The position numbers and the translations under genes are program-made. A DNA stretch of 64,000 nt from Litorimonas haliclonae. GTDB taxonomy: Bacteria > Pseudomonadota > Alphaproteobacteria > Caulobacterales > Maricaulaceae. Positions within the stretch are counted from its first letter, which is position 1. Every line of letters begins with the position of its first letter. This document shows positions 17,376-26,489 of this stretch, piece after piece. Location of the stretch: NCBI RefSeq assembly GCF_965138505.1, contig NZ_CBCSCO010000003.1:62001-126000 (forward strand), given 5' to 3'. The notes under the pieces are model-generated. The model was not told where the DNA came from, did no database searches, and saw only the letters and a list, made by a program, of their open reading frames with translations.

Positions 17376-17918
17376 ATGAAACGCTACCTCAGATTTATTG
17401 CCATTGCCGCCATATTAGGCGGGTGTTCGACCTCCCCGAAGGAGGCATTCAGCCGTTTTGGATCTCAGGCCAGCAACACAGCAAGCGCTGTAACAACGGG
17501 GAAGTCTGCCGACGACATCGATAGTTTGGACGATGCTCCAAATTTAGGGGAGGCGGTACTCACGCCTCTGGGCGATATCAACCTTAGAAAATCGGAAATT
17601 CCTTATCTACTGGAGAGTCTGGAGAATCCTTACCTTATGCCCGCCGATAGTTCCTGCAATAAATTGATGGTCGAAATTGATAAGCTCACCCAGCTTTTAG
17701 GGAACGATGTTGAAACGGCGGAAGATTCAAAGGGCTCAATGAGTCAAACCGCATTGAACGCTGTTTCCTCAACAGTCGGAGGCCTTATCCCGTTTCGAAG
17801 CTTGATAAGGCGCGCTTCAGGGGCGTCTAAATATGAAAAAGAGGTGGAGCAATCTTACCGTAAAGGCGTCGCACGCCGTGGTTATCTAAAGGGAATAGCG
17901 GCCACCAAAAAATGCTAG
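17376..17918 (+). CDS. Uncharacterised lipoprotein
   Basis: A 180-residue secreted lipoprotein: the signal MKRYLRFIAIAAILGGCS has a lipobox (LGGC), with the lipidated cysteine at about residue 17. The rest is polar with a Ser/Ala-rich stretch and the segment SEIPYLLESLENPYLMPADSSCNKLMVEIDKLTQLLGNDVE, followed by a hydrophobic, glycine-containing stretch (SSTVGGLIPFRSLIRRASG) and a basic tail. I do not recognise a domain of known function. It stands alone, 69 bases after thiG and 110 before secG. Confidence 0.75.
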   Translation: MKRYLRFIAIAAILGGCSTSPKEAFSRFGSQASNTASAVTTGKSADDIDSLDDAPNLGEAVLTPLGDINLRKSEIPYLLESLENPYLMPADSSCNKLMVEIDKLTQLLGNDVETAEDSKGSMSQTALNAVSSTVGGLIPFRSLIRRASGASKYEKEVEQSYRKGVARRGYLKGIAATKKC

Positions 17919-18028
17919 GGCAAAGGTTTTAACTTTCGGACTTGTAATTCCCTCTGGCCATGCCGACCTGAATGGTCTAATCGCGCGGCAAATTCATACC
18001 GCGTCAAAATACGCTGCGAGAAAATTAC

Positions 18029-18469
18029 ATGTCCACAGTCCTCCTCATCATCCAGCTGATTATCAGCGTCATTCTGACGGGTCTCATTCTGATCCAACGT
18101 TCCGAAGGCGGCGCGCTTGGAATTGGCGGCGGTGGCGGCGGAGGTGGATTGATGTCCGGCCGCTCTGCGACAACCTCTATTGCTCGGATGACGGCGATCC
18201 TCGGCGTGATCTTTATTGTGAACTGTCTGGCCCTTTCCATTGTTTTCAACATGGAAAATGCGGATTCTTCACAGTTTGATGATACAAATGCGGTTGCCCC
18301 CTTGACGCCAGCCCTCGATTCAAACGATACGACAACCCCGTTGGAAGAAGAAACTGAAGTGCCCGAATCGGTCGTGCAGACACCGGACCTCGCTCCGGAA
18401 GAGACTGCTACCGAAACGCCGGACGCGACATCAGATTCAGAACCCGAGGGTACGCCTGAAGACGAATAA
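18029..18469 (+). CDS. secG: Preprotein translocase subunit SecG
   Basis: Small accessory membrane subunit of the SecYEG channel. There are two hydrophobic segments (residues 1-20 and about 52-75) separated by the typical glycine-rich loop (GGALGIGGGGGGGGLMSGR). The 146-residue length comes from an acidic Thr/Glu/Pro-rich C-terminal tail (residues 85-146), a common alphaproteobacterial extension. It is followed by pyrG after 41 bases; secG-pyrG linkage is usual in the class. Confidence 0.93.
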   Translation: MSTVLLIIQLIISVILTGLILIQRSEGGALGIGGGGGGGGLMSGRSATTSIARMTAILGVIFIVNCLALSIVFNMENADSSQFDDTNAVAPLTPALDSNDTTTPLEEETEVPESVVQTPDLAPEETATETPDATSDSEPEGTPEDE

Positions 18470-18510
18470 ACCGTCTTATTTCAGCCCGCGGACAGTAAAG
18501 AGAGCGGGCT

Positions 18511-20142
18511 ATGCCACGTTATATATTTATTACAGGCGGCGTTGTGTCGTCACTCGGCAAAGGCCTAGCCTCTGCGGCGCTCGGAGCGCTTTTACAGGCG
18601 AGGGGCTATAAGGTACGCCTGCGTAAGCTAGACCCTTATCTGAATGTCGATCCGGGCACGATGAGTCCCTATCAACACGGCGAAGTCTACGTTACCGATG
18701 ATGGTGCGGAAACCGACCTCGATCTGGGCCACTATGAGCGTTTCACGGGTGTGAGCGCAGCTCAGACCGACAACATCACAACTGGCCGGATTTATTCCAA
18801 CATTATCGCAGCCGAACGACGCGGAGATTATCTCGGCGCCACGGTTCAGGTCATTCCGCATGTGACCAATGAGATTAAGGAATTTGTGCTGTCAGACGCA
18901 GGCGATGTTGATTTCGTGCTCTGCGAAGTCGGGGGCACTGTCGGTGATATTGAGGGACTGCCGTTCTTCGAGGCCTTACGACAGCTTGATCAAGAGCTTC
19001 CGCGCGGTCAGACCTGTTTCCTTCATGTGACCTTGCTGCCTTATATCGGCGCGGCCGGAGAGATGAAGACCAAGCCGACCCAGCATAGTGTGAAAGAGCT
19101 TCGTTCCATCGGTATCCAGCCGGACATTCTTTTATGCCGCGCCGATCGCCCGGTTTTAGCCGGAGACCGCAAAAAAATTGCACGCTTCTGTAACGTCCGC
19201 GAAAGCGCGGTTATTCAAGGTCTGGACGCGCCGTCTATCTACGATGTGCCTCTAGCTTATCATGCCGAGGGTCTGGATATCGAAGTGCTAAACCACTTCG
19301 GCGTGGTAACGCCCCCGGACGCAGATCTCAGCGGGTGGTGGGATATTTCCAAAACATTGGAAAATCCGGATGCGGGCGAAGTTAATATTGCCGTTGTCGG
19401 TAAGTATACCATTCTGCCAGATGCTTATAAGTCCATTACAGAAGCGCTGGTCCACGGCGGAATTGCCAATCGCGTCAAGGTCAATATCAATTGGATCGAA
19501 GCGGAAGAGTTCGAGAAATCTGACGACCCTTATATGCTCAAAGACGCACACGCCGTCTTGGTGCCGGGCGGATTTGGCGGACGAGGATCGGAAGGCAAGA
19601 TTAAAGCGGTTACATTTGCGCGGACTAAGAAAGTTCCATATTTCGGCATTTGTCTGGGAATGCAAATGGCGGTTGTTGAAGCGGCTCGTAATTTGGCAGG
19701 GCTCGAGGATGCCAGCAGTTCCGAGTTCGGCGAAACCGGTACAAATGTCGTTGGTCTGATGACGGAATGGACCAAAGGGAATGAACGGCTCTTGAGAACA
19801 AGCCAAACAGACTTGGGCGGTACAATGCGCCTTGGGGCTTACCCTGCGATTCTAAGTGAAGGATCGCTTGTCGAGCAGGAATATGGAAAAACCGAAATCG
19901 AAGAACGTCACCGTCATCGGTATGAAGTGAATGTCGACTATAAAGATAAGCTGGAAGAGGCGGGTCTTCGTTTCTCCGGCATGTCGCCTGATGGAGTGCT
20001 TCCTGAAATCGTAGAACTTCCGGATCACCCTTGGTTCGTGGGCGTTCAGTATCACCCGGAATTGAAAAGCCGCCCTTTCGCACCGCATCCTTTATTTAAA
20101 GGGTTTGTCAAAGCCGCTCTGGATCAGAGCCGGTTAGTCTGA
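18511..20142 (+). CDS. pyrG: CTP synthase
   Basis: Amidates UTP to CTP using glutamine and ATP. The N-terminal synthetase domain starts with YIFITGGVVSSLGKGLASAALG (P-loop) and includes KLDPYLNVDPGTMSPYQHGEVYVTDDGAE. The C-terminal class I glutamine amidotransferase has the nucleophile elbow GICLGMQMAV and the histidine/glutamate pair in YHPELKS. The 543 residues are standard. It ends just before a hairpin with a T-run at 20150-20175. Confidence 0.97.
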   Translation: MPRYIFITGGVVSSLGKGLASAALGALLQARGYKVRLRKLDPYLNVDPGTMSPYQHGEVYVTDDGAETDLDLGHYERFTGVSAAQTDNITTGRIYSNIIAAERRGDYLGATVQVIPHVTNEIKEFVLSDAGDVDFVLCEVGGTVGDIEGLPFFEALRQLDQELPRGQTCFLHVTLLPYIGAAGEMKTKPTQHSVKELRSIGIQPDILLCRADRPVLAGDRKKIARFCNVRESAVIQGLDAPSIYDVPLAYHAEGLDIEVLNHFGVVTPPDADLSGWWDISKTLENPDAGEVNIAVVGKYTILPDAYKSITEALVHGGIANRVKVNINWIEAEEFEKSDDPYMLKDAHAVLVPGGFGGRGSEGKIKAVTFARTKKVPYFGICLGMQMAVVEAARNLAGLEDASSSEFGETGTNVVGLMTEWTKGNERLLRTSQTDLGGTMRLGAYPAILSEGSLVEQEYGKTEIEERHRHRYEVNVDYKDKLEEAGLRFSGMSPDGVLPEIVELPDHPWFVGVQYHPELKSRPFAPHPLFKGFVKAALDQSRLV

Positions 20143-20149
20143 GTTTTTT

Positions 20150-20175
20150 GTCAGGGTGCCCCTCTGACTCTTTTT
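20150..20175 (+). terminator. Probable rho-independent terminator of pyrG
   Basis: GTCAG (20150-20154) pairs with CTGAC (20164-20168), with inner G/C pairing possible between GGG and CCC, followed by TCTTTTT. It lies eight bases after the pyrG stop, where a terminator is expected. Confidence 0.55.
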
Positions 20176-20244
20176 GTTGTGGTGCACCTTGTGACGGCCC
20201 TGTCACCTATCTTTCTCATCAAGTGATTGTGAAGGGATATAACG

Positions 20245-20337
20245 GTGAAACTGCTTGATGTTTCAATAGAAATTGTGTGTGAGGTGCCAATTCAGGTGCG
20301 CCTGTGCAACCATGACTTCTACGGAGTATCCCCTTGA
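20245..20337 (+). CDS. Possible 30-codon leader ORF overlapping the TonB receptor start
   Basis: A GTG at 20245, preceded eight bases earlier by GAAGGGA, opens a 30-codon frame (KLLDVSIEIVCEVPIQVRLC and 9 more residues) that ends with TGA at 20335-20337. This TGA overlaps the TTG start of the receptor gene (20334). The exact overlap is what translational coupling looks like, but the peptide has no recognisable feature and may be chance. The remaining gap between pyrG and this frame shows only the terminator. Confidence 0.25.
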   Translation: MKLLDVSIEIVCEVPIQVRLCNHDFYGVSP

Positions 20338-22550
20338 TTAAATTGACCGCAAAAGCAGCGCTTAGCGCTGCAGCACTCTACAGCACGACCGCGTTCGGCC
20401 CAGCCCATGCTCAATCTTCAGACGAGGTCGTTGTAACGGCTCAGAAACGTCAGCAGACTTTACAAGAAGTTCCGTTGTCTGTCGAAGTGCTTCAGGACGA
20501 GAAGCTAGACGTGCTGAGTTCCGGCGGGGAAGACATTTTGTTTTTAAACGCCCGCGTTCCGAGTCTTTATGCTGAAACATCCTTTGGCCGCGCCTTTCCT
20601 CGTTTTTATATTCGTGGGCTCGGCAACACAGATTTCGATCTGAATGCGAACCAGCCTGTCAGCCTTGTCTATGACAATGTCGTTCTTGAAAATCCTATCC
20701 TAAAAGGCTTTCCCGTTTTTGACCTAGACCGCGTCGAGGTCCTTCGCGGACCTCAGGGAACGCTTTTTGGCCGAAACACACCAGCAGGCGTTATTACTTT
20801 TGAAAGTGCCAAGCCGACCGAAGAAGTCGAAGGTTACGGCCGCTTGGCGTATGGGCGATTTGATACGTTCGACGCGGAAGGTGCCATCAGTGGAGGCCTT
20901 ATTGAGGACAAACTATCTGCGCGTTTTTCTGGCCTTTATCAGCGCCGCGACGATTATGTCGACAATAGCGTCGCTAATGCTCCGCAGGACGGCTTTGAGG
21001 AGTTTGAAGAATTTGCCGGCCGCCTTCAATTCCTCTTTACGCCAAACGATGACGTCACCGCGCTTTTGAATGTTCATGGCCGGACTCTCGATGGGGGCTC
21101 ACGCGTTTTCCGCGCGAATGTTATACAGCCAAGCACGAATGATTTCGTTCCTGAGTTTAATCGCTTCACCGCCGCGCAGGATTCCAACCAAAATCTAAAC
21201 GTCGATAATTTGGGCGTCTCTCTCAAAGTTGATGTTGAAAAAGGGCCGGGCCTTTTCACGTCCATCAGCTCTTATGAATGGGTGAGCGCGGATACGCGGG
21301 GCGATGTTGACGGCGGATTTGGGGCTGTTTTTGCCCCGCCATCCGGTCCAGGTTTTATTCCATTCTCCGCAGAAAGCGCGGATAACATCACCGGACATGG
21401 ACAGTATTCGCAAGAACTTCGCTACAATTGGGACCACCGGGACAACATAAACATTACACTTGGCGCGTTTGGCTTTTATGAAAATCTGGAGCTCGAGAAT
21501 TTAAGTCACGATACTCTGTCGGGCGGGGTCGTAAATGGACGTGCCGTACAAAATCAGCAAACAACAGCAATTGCGTTGTTTGGATCATCAGAGTGGCAAG
21601 CCACGCAGGATTTGACCGTGACGGCAGGTCTTCGCCTTTCCTATGAGGACAAAGATTTCGAAGCGTCTCGTATTTTCGGTCCGTTTGGGGCGCCGCCTCT
21701 CGGACCGCTCAACCGTAAACTCTCTGATACAGTTTTATCAGGCGACTTGGCGGCGAACTATGCTGTCAATGATGATTTTAATGTTTACGCCCGTTACTCT
21801 CGCGGGTTTCGTGCGCCAAACGTCCAGGGCCGCTTGGTCTTTGGAGATGTCGTGACAGTAGCTGATACAGAAACCATCGATTCCGTAGAAACAGGTGTCA
21901 AAACCAAGTTTTTCAACGGTCGCGGCACATTTAACGTCACTGGGTTCTATTTCGAAACTCAAGATCAACAGATTACGGCCGTCGGCGGAGCGGGGAATTT
22001 TAACCAGCTCCTAAACGCCGAGTCGGTCGTCGGTTACGGTGTCGAAGTCGACGCCTCTCTAAATCCGTTTCAGGGCCTCGACCTGACAGCCGGATTTAGC
22101 CTGAACGACACGGAAATTCAGGATGAAGATCTGGAAGTCGGCGCTTGCGGCGCAGGCTGTACCGTTATCGATCCGATTAACCCGGCCACAGGCAATGCGC
22201 TTATTGACGGAAATCCTTTGCCTCAGGCGCCGAAATATATTGCGAATGCTACGGCCCGGTATGGCCTCCCGATTTCCGATTCAGGTGAAATTTTTGTCTA
22301 TGGCGATGTCGCCCATCGCAGCAAAGTGAATTTCTTCCTCTATGAAAGCGTCGAGTTTTCGAGCGATTCGCTCACCGAAGTTGGCTTGCGTGCCGGATAT
22401 GTGCACAATGGAGGAGAGTTTGAAATTGCAGCCTTTGGCCGAAATGTTTTCAACGCCACCGAGCTCGAAGGCGCGGTCGATTTTAACAATCTGACAGGCT
22501 TCATCAATGAGCCGACGATTTACGGTGCGGAAATCACTAAACGCTTCTAG
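20334..22550 (+). CDS. TonB-dependent outer-membrane receptor
   Basis: Outer-membrane beta-barrel that imports a scarce substrate using TonB energy. There is an N-terminal signal (LTAKAALSAAALYSTTAFGPAHA), then the TonB-box region DEVVVTAQKR. A plug domain (about residues 45-160) ends in RVEVLRGPQGTLFGRNTPAGVI. A 22-strand barrel follows, ending with the aromatic terminal residue needed for insertion (ITKRF). The 738 residues fit. It starts at TTG with ACGGAG seven bases upstream; no better ATG precedes the signal peptide. The substrate cannot be told from sequence; the plug type is common in Hyphomonadaceae and sphingomonads. Confidence 0.92.
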   Translation: MIKLTAKAALSAAALYSTTAFGPAHAQSSDEVVVTAQKRQQTLQEVPLSVEVLQDEKLDVLSSGGEDILFLNARVPSLYAETSFGRAFPRFYIRGLGNTDFDLNANQPVSLVYDNVVLENPILKGFPVFDLDRVEVLRGPQGTLFGRNTPAGVITFESAKPTEEVEGYGRLAYGRFDTFDAEGAISGGLIEDKLSARFSGLYQRRDDYVDNSVANAPQDGFEEFEEFAGRLQFLFTPNDDVTALLNVHGRTLDGGSRVFRANVIQPSTNDFVPEFNRFTAAQDSNQNLNVDNLGVSLKVDVEKGPGLFTSISSYEWVSADTRGDVDGGFGAVFAPPSGPGFIPFSAESADNITGHGQYSQELRYNWDHRDNINITLGAFGFYENLELENLSHDTLSGGVVNGRAVQNQQTTAIALFGSSEWQATQDLTVTAGLRLSYEDKDFEASRIFGPFGAPPLGPLNRKLSDTVLSGDLAANYAVNDDFNVYARYSRGFRAPNVQGRLVFGDVVTVADTETIDSVETGVKTKFFNGRGTFNVTGFYFETQDQQITAVGGAGNFNQLLNAESVVGYGVEVDASLNPFQGLDLTAGFSLNDTEIQDEDLEVGACGAGCTVIDPINPATGNALIDGNPLPQAPKYIANATARYGLPISDSGEIFVYGDVAHRSKVNFFLYESVEFSSDSLTEVGLRAGYVHNGGEFEIAAFGRNVFNATELEGAVDFNNLTGFINEPTIYGAEITKRF

Positions 22551-22579
22551 ATTTGAGGGGAATGTGGGTGTGGACGGGC

Positions 22580-22930
22580 TTAAATTGAAAAGCTCGTCCC
22601 GCATCCGCAGGCTGCAACAGCTTGGGGGTTATGAATTTTAAACGCTGATCCGATCAGCTCCCGGGCGTAATCAATTTCTGATCCTTCGAGAAACCCAACG
22701 CTCATTTCGTCAATGAGGATTTTGGCGCCGTCGCGCTCGAGCACCATATCATCATCGTTCGGCGAGTCGGCAAAATCAAATTTGTATTGAAACCCTGAAC
22801 AGCCGCCGCCTTCAACGGCAACGCGCAAATAACGGTCTTTGCCTTGCTTGGCCATGATCGCGTTAATCTGCGTCGCGGCCGAAGCCGACATAGAAACAGA
22901 TTGGGAAACTTGTGTAGTATTTTCACTCAT
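22580..22930 (-). CDS. erpA: Iron-sulfur cluster insertion protein, ErpA/IscA type
   Basis: A-type carrier that transfers Fe-S clusters to target proteins. The three conserved cysteines are present, one in GGGCSGFQYKF (about residue 44) and two in ACGCGTSF near the C-terminus. The 116 residues match ErpA. The N-terminal 15 residues are Ser/Gln-rich. It is divergent from dgt with 69 bases between starts. The ErpA versus IscA/SufA choice rests on overall resemblance only. Confidence 0.9.
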   Translation of the reverse strand: MSENTTQVSQSVSMSASAATQINAIMAKQGKDRYLRVAVEGGGCSGFQYKFDFADSPNDDDMVLERDGAKILIDEMSVGFLEGSEIDYARELIGSAFKIHNPQAVAACGCGTSFSI

Positions 22931-22999
22931 GGGTTCTATATAGGCGGTGAAGGCCGCGCTGACTAGTCATGCGGCTGTTTCCAGTCGAGTGAGTTATTT

Positions 23000-24217
23000 G
23001 TGTCGTCTAAATCTAAATTACAGTTTTCACCTTATCGCCAAACACGGGCGATTTTTGCCTCTGACCCCGCTCAGGCAAGAGGGCGCCGGATATCTCAGCC
23101 TTCAACGTCAGAGCGCAGCCCCTTTCAGCGCGATAAAGACCGAATCATTCATTCCAGTGCCTTTCGACGTCTTAAGGGGAAAACACAGGTTTTTGTCGCT
23201 CATGAGGGAGATTATTATCGCACCAGACTGACGCATTCTCTGGAAGTAGCCCAAATTGCGCGTTCCATTGCGCGGGTACTGGGATTGGATGAGGATTTAG
23301 CAGAATGCTTGGCTCTGGCGCATGATATGGGGCATCCGCCTTTTGGTCACTCCGGAGAACATGCTTTGGCCGAAGCTATGGAGCCATATGGAGGGTTTGA
23401 CCATAATGCCCAGACCCTCAGGATTGTTGAGCATTTGGAAGGCCGCTACGCCGAATTTGATGGGTTAAATTTGACATGGGAAACCCTCGAAGGGATTGCA
23501 AAGCACAATGGGCCTCTGATCGTCAAAGACGGAGATGAAGACAATCTACCTTGGGCGTTGAAGGCGCTCGACAATTGGCAGCGGCTCGAACTTGAGACCT
23601 TTGCGGGGCCGGAGGCGCAGGTTGCGGCCTTGGCTGATGATATCGCCTATAACAATCACGACATTGATGATGGACTTCGATCTGGTTTGATAACCGTGGA
23701 GGAGGTCGAGCAAGTTCCGCTTCTAAATGAAGCCTTTTCGAGTGTACGCCGTCGTTTCCTCGGAATATCTGAGGATCGTATGATCCACGAAGCGGTGAGA
23801 GACCTGATAGGATATATGGTGTCCGACGTTCTGGAAGAAACCCGAAGCCGCCTGACCGAACATGACCCTCAAAGTGCGCAGGATATCCGTGAGCTGGACC
23901 GCCCCGTAGTGGCATTTTCTGATAGCTTCCGAGAAAAAGAAAAGCCGCTTCGTAAATTCCTGTTCGATAATTTATATCGCCATTATAAGGTCAACCGCAT
24001 GATGGGACAGGCAAGTCGAACCGTTTCTGAACTGTTTGATTTGTTTATAAATGATCCCGACATTTTGCCGACGGAATTGCGGCGACAGTGTAATGGAGCT
24101 CATACGGCTGAAACTGCGCGCGTAATCTGCGACCACATAGCGGGTATGACTGACAGTTTTGCTATCGCTGAACATCGCAAGCTTTTTACCGCAGCGGGTT
24201 ATCTTTCGACTTATTAG
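23000..24217 (+). CDS. dgt: Deoxyguanosinetriphosphate triphosphohydrolase-like protein
   Basis: HD-superfamily dNTP triphosphohydrolase, cleaving dGTP (and in this subfamily often other dNTPs) to the nucleoside and triphosphate. Metal-binding residues are in TRLTHSLEVAQIARSIA (H), ALAHDMGHPPFGHSGE (HD plus downstream H) and ALADDIAYNNHDIDDG (D). The 405 residues match the alphaproteobacterial Dgt type 2 group. It starts with GTG at 23000. It is divergent from erpA and lies upstream of mreB without being close enough to be in one operon. Confidence 0.93.
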   Translation: MSSKSKLQFSPYRQTRAIFASDPAQARGRRISQPSTSERSPFQRDKDRIIHSSAFRRLKGKTQVFVAHEGDYYRTRLTHSLEVAQIARSIARVLGLDEDLAECLALAHDMGHPPFGHSGEHALAEAMEPYGGFDHNAQTLRIVEHLEGRYAEFDGLNLTWETLEGIAKHNGPLIVKDGDEDNLPWALKALDNWQRLELETFAGPEAQVAALADDIAYNNHDIDDGLRSGLITVEEVEQVPLLNEAFSSVRRRFLGISEDRMIHEAVRDLIGYMVSDVLEETRSRLTEHDPQSAQDIRELDRPVVAFSDSFREKEKPLRKFLFDNLYRHYKVNRMMGQASRTVSELFDLFINDPDILPTELRRQCNGAHTAETARVICDHIAGMTDSFAIAEHRKLFTAAGYLSTY

Positions 24218-24283
24218 GGCCTACCCCCCTGTGTGAACGAATATTAATTCAGTGATATGGCGCAATCAAGAGAGGTTCCGCTT

Positions 24284-24382
24284 GCAATTAATTGCGCAAC
24301 TTCCCATTAACGTCGCATAAGGGAATGATTCCGACTTAATTCGTGCCTATTTTGATATTGAAACTGAGCCAACAGTTTCAAT
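24284..24382 (+). promoter_or_regulatory. Palindromic elements upstream of mreB
   Basis: Two perfect inverted repeats lie in the 208-base gap before mreB. GCAATTAATTGC (24284-24295) is a 12-base palindrome. ATTGAAACTG (24357-24366) is complementary to CAGTTTCAAT (24373-24382) with a six-base spacer; it lies 43 bases before the mreB ATG. They may be operators or, in the second case, a hairpin in the mRNA leader. No regulator can be assigned. Confidence 0.4.
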
Positions 24383-24425
24383 GGCGGGCTTCAAGTTTCG
24401 GAACACATGAAATCAAAGGCCTAAA

Positions 24426-25469
24426 ATGTTTTCGTCACTGCTCGGCGCATTTTCATCAGATATAGCAATTGACCTCGGAACAGCGAACACGCTGATTTAT
24501 GCCAAGGGTCGCGATGTTGTGCTCAATGAGCCTTCGGTTGTTGCATTTTCCATTCGTAATGGACGCAAGGTCGTTCATGCTGTTGGCGAAGATGCGCGAA
24601 ACATGTTGGGCCGGACGCCTGGTCATATCGAAGCTATCCGACCCATGAAAGACGGCGTTATTGCCGACTTCGAAGTGGCGGAAGAAATGATCGGCCACTT
24701 TATTCGTAAAGTAAATAAGGGCGGGCTTATCCGCCGTCGTCCGCATGTTGTGATTTGTGTGCCGTCCGGCGCCACCGCCGTGGAGCGGCGCGCCATTCAT
24801 CAATCGGCAGAACAAGCGGGCGCAAAGCGCGTTTATCTAATTGAAGAGCCAATGGCTGCGGCTCTCGGTGCTGGACTGCCTATCCATGAGCCTTCAGGGT
24901 CTATGGTTGTTGATATTGGCGGCGGCACAACAGAAGTCGCTGTGCTCTCTCTAGATGGTATCGTCTATTCACGCTCTGTCCGGGTAGGCGGAGACAAAAT
25001 GGATGATGCGATTATTCAATATGTTCGCCGGACGACAAACCTTTTGCTAGGTGAAATGTCTGCTGAGCGGGTGAAGAAAGAAATTGGCTCCGCAACAATG
25101 CCTGCGGATAATGAAGGTATGACGGTCCAAATTAAGGGCCGCGACTTGATGAATGGTGTGCCGCGTGAGATCCGCGTGACCGAAGCGATGATCGCCGAGA
25201 GCTTGGCCGAGCCGGTGGAGCAAATTGTTGAAGCGGTAAAAATGGCGCTTGAATCAACGCCGCCTGAACTGGCCGCTGATATTGTTGACAAGGGTATCAT
25301 GCTAACCGGCGGGGGCGCGCTGCTTCGCAATCTGGATACAGAATTGCGTTCACGGACAGGCTTGCCAGTCTCAATTGCGGACGATCCGCTGTCTTGTGTG
25401 GTCAGAGGCTCCGGCACGGTCGTAGAGAATCTGAAGAAATGGAAGAGTGTACTGTCCAGCGGGGTCTAG
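24426..25469 (+). CDS. mreB: Rod shape-determining protein MreB
   Basis: Bacterial actin that forms filaments under the inner membrane and guides lateral cell-wall synthesis. The 347 residues contain the phosphate-1 motif IDLGTANTLIY, phosphate-2 VVDIGGGTTEVAVL, and the adenosine motif GIMLTGGGALLRNLD. The N-terminal MFSSLLGAFSSD is the amphipathic membrane-binding helix. It heads the mreB-mreC-mreD-mrdA-rodA cluster. Confidence 0.97.
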   Translation: MFSSLLGAFSSDIAIDLGTANTLIYAKGRDVVLNEPSVVAFSIRNGRKVVHAVGEDARNMLGRTPGHIEAIRPMKDGVIADFEVAEEMIGHFIRKVNKGGLIRRRPHVVICVPSGATAVERRAIHQSAEQAGAKRVYLIEEPMAAALGAGLPIHEPSGSMVVDIGGGTTEVAVLSLDGIVYSRSVRVGGDKMDDAIIQYVRRTTNLLLGEMSAERVKKEIGSATMPADNEGMTVQIKGRDLMNGVPREIRVTEAMIAESLAEPVEQIVEAVKMALESTPPELAADIVDKGIMLTGGGALLRNLDTELRSRTGLPVSIADDPLSCVVRGSGTVVENLKKWKSVLSSGV

Positions 25470-25514
25470 TACATCAAGCCCCCAATGACGGGGTAAGAGG
25501 AAAGGAGGTGGGCT

Positions 25515-26489
25515 ATGCCTCGCACATCCTATTCTCGCGCTGATACAGAGCACAATGGTGTTGTCTATTGGGTTTTACTTGTTGGGATTATCATTTCCAT
25601 CACCCTTATGGCGACGCAGGGACATGAGGCTAGGCTAAGACAATCTGTTCAAGCCCAATCCGACGAAATAGTTTCTCCTCTCGTCTCTCTGGTTTCAAAG
25701 CCAATCCGCGTTGTCGAAAACTTTTTTTACACCTTTTCTGACAGGCAGCGCGCCTTTGAGGAGAATAAAGCTCTTCGCGCTGAGTTGCAGATGCTTAGAG
25801 AAGAACAGGCCAATTTTTCTGTCATTGAAAGTAAACTGCAGAGGTATGAACAAATTTTAGGGTCAAAATCAGAGAGTGATATTCCTCTGCGTAAAGTGGC
25901 GGCCAGAGCTGTAAACGATTTAAAAGGTCCTTTCGTACGAGCGCTATTGCTGAATTCGGGTCGGGAAAGCGGAATTAAAGTCGGAGATGCCGTGATGACG
26001 CCGGACGGGCTTGTCGGTCATATTATTCTGGCCGGCTCAAACTCTTCCCGAGTCCTCCGTTTGGATGATTTAAATAGCCGTATTCCGGTGATGAGCGAGC
26101 GCAGCGAAGCTGTTGCTGTTCTCGCCGGTGATAATAGTGATTTTCCAAAGCTTCTGTTTATTGATGTCGGAATGGACTGGCAGGTCGGAGATTTGATTAT
26201 GACCTCCGGCGATGATGGGCGGCTTCCGCGCGGATTGGTTGTCGGACATGTTGTCGAAGCCTCAAACGGTGACCTGAGAGCAGAACTGGCGGGACTTCAG
26301 AAGCCGATTGATTGGGTGTCGGTTGCGCTGTTTGCGCCGATAGAGACCCCCGTCGCCGTGGATATGCCTGTCGTCGAGATAAATGAGGAAGACATTCCTG
26401 CGGTTGAAACAAACCAGACCGTAGACCAGCAGAGCATGGAGGATGCGGCGGCGGCAGAGACGCCGCTTGCGGAAGGTGTCAACCCATGA
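25515..26489 (+). CDS. mreC: Rod shape-determining protein MreC
   Basis: Bitopic scaffold of the elongasome that activates PBP2. It has one membrane anchor near residues 15-33, a periplasmic coiled coil (about 65-110, QRAFEENKALRAELQMLREEQ) and the beta-barrel MreC domain with NSGRESGIKVGDAVMTPDGLVGHI. A long acidic, Ala/Glu/Thr-rich C-terminal tail extends it to 324 residues. A strong ribosome site (AAAGGAGG) precedes the ATG. Its end overlaps the mreD start by four bases. Confidence 0.95.
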   Translation: MPRTSYSRADTEHNGVVYWVLLVGIIISITLMATQGHEARLRQSVQAQSDEIVSPLVSLVSKPIRVVENFFYTFSDRQRAFEENKALRAELQMLREEQANFSVIESKLQRYEQILGSKSESDIPLRKVAARAVNDLKGPFVRALLLNSGRESGIKVGDAVMTPDGLVGHIILAGSNSSRVLRLDDLNSRIPVMSERSEAVAVLAGDNSDFPKLLFIDVGMDWQVGDLIMTSGDDGRLPRGLVVGHVVEASNGDLRAELAGLQKPIDWVSVALFAPIETPVAVDMPVVEINEEDIPAVETNQTVDQQSMEDAAAAETPLAEGVNP

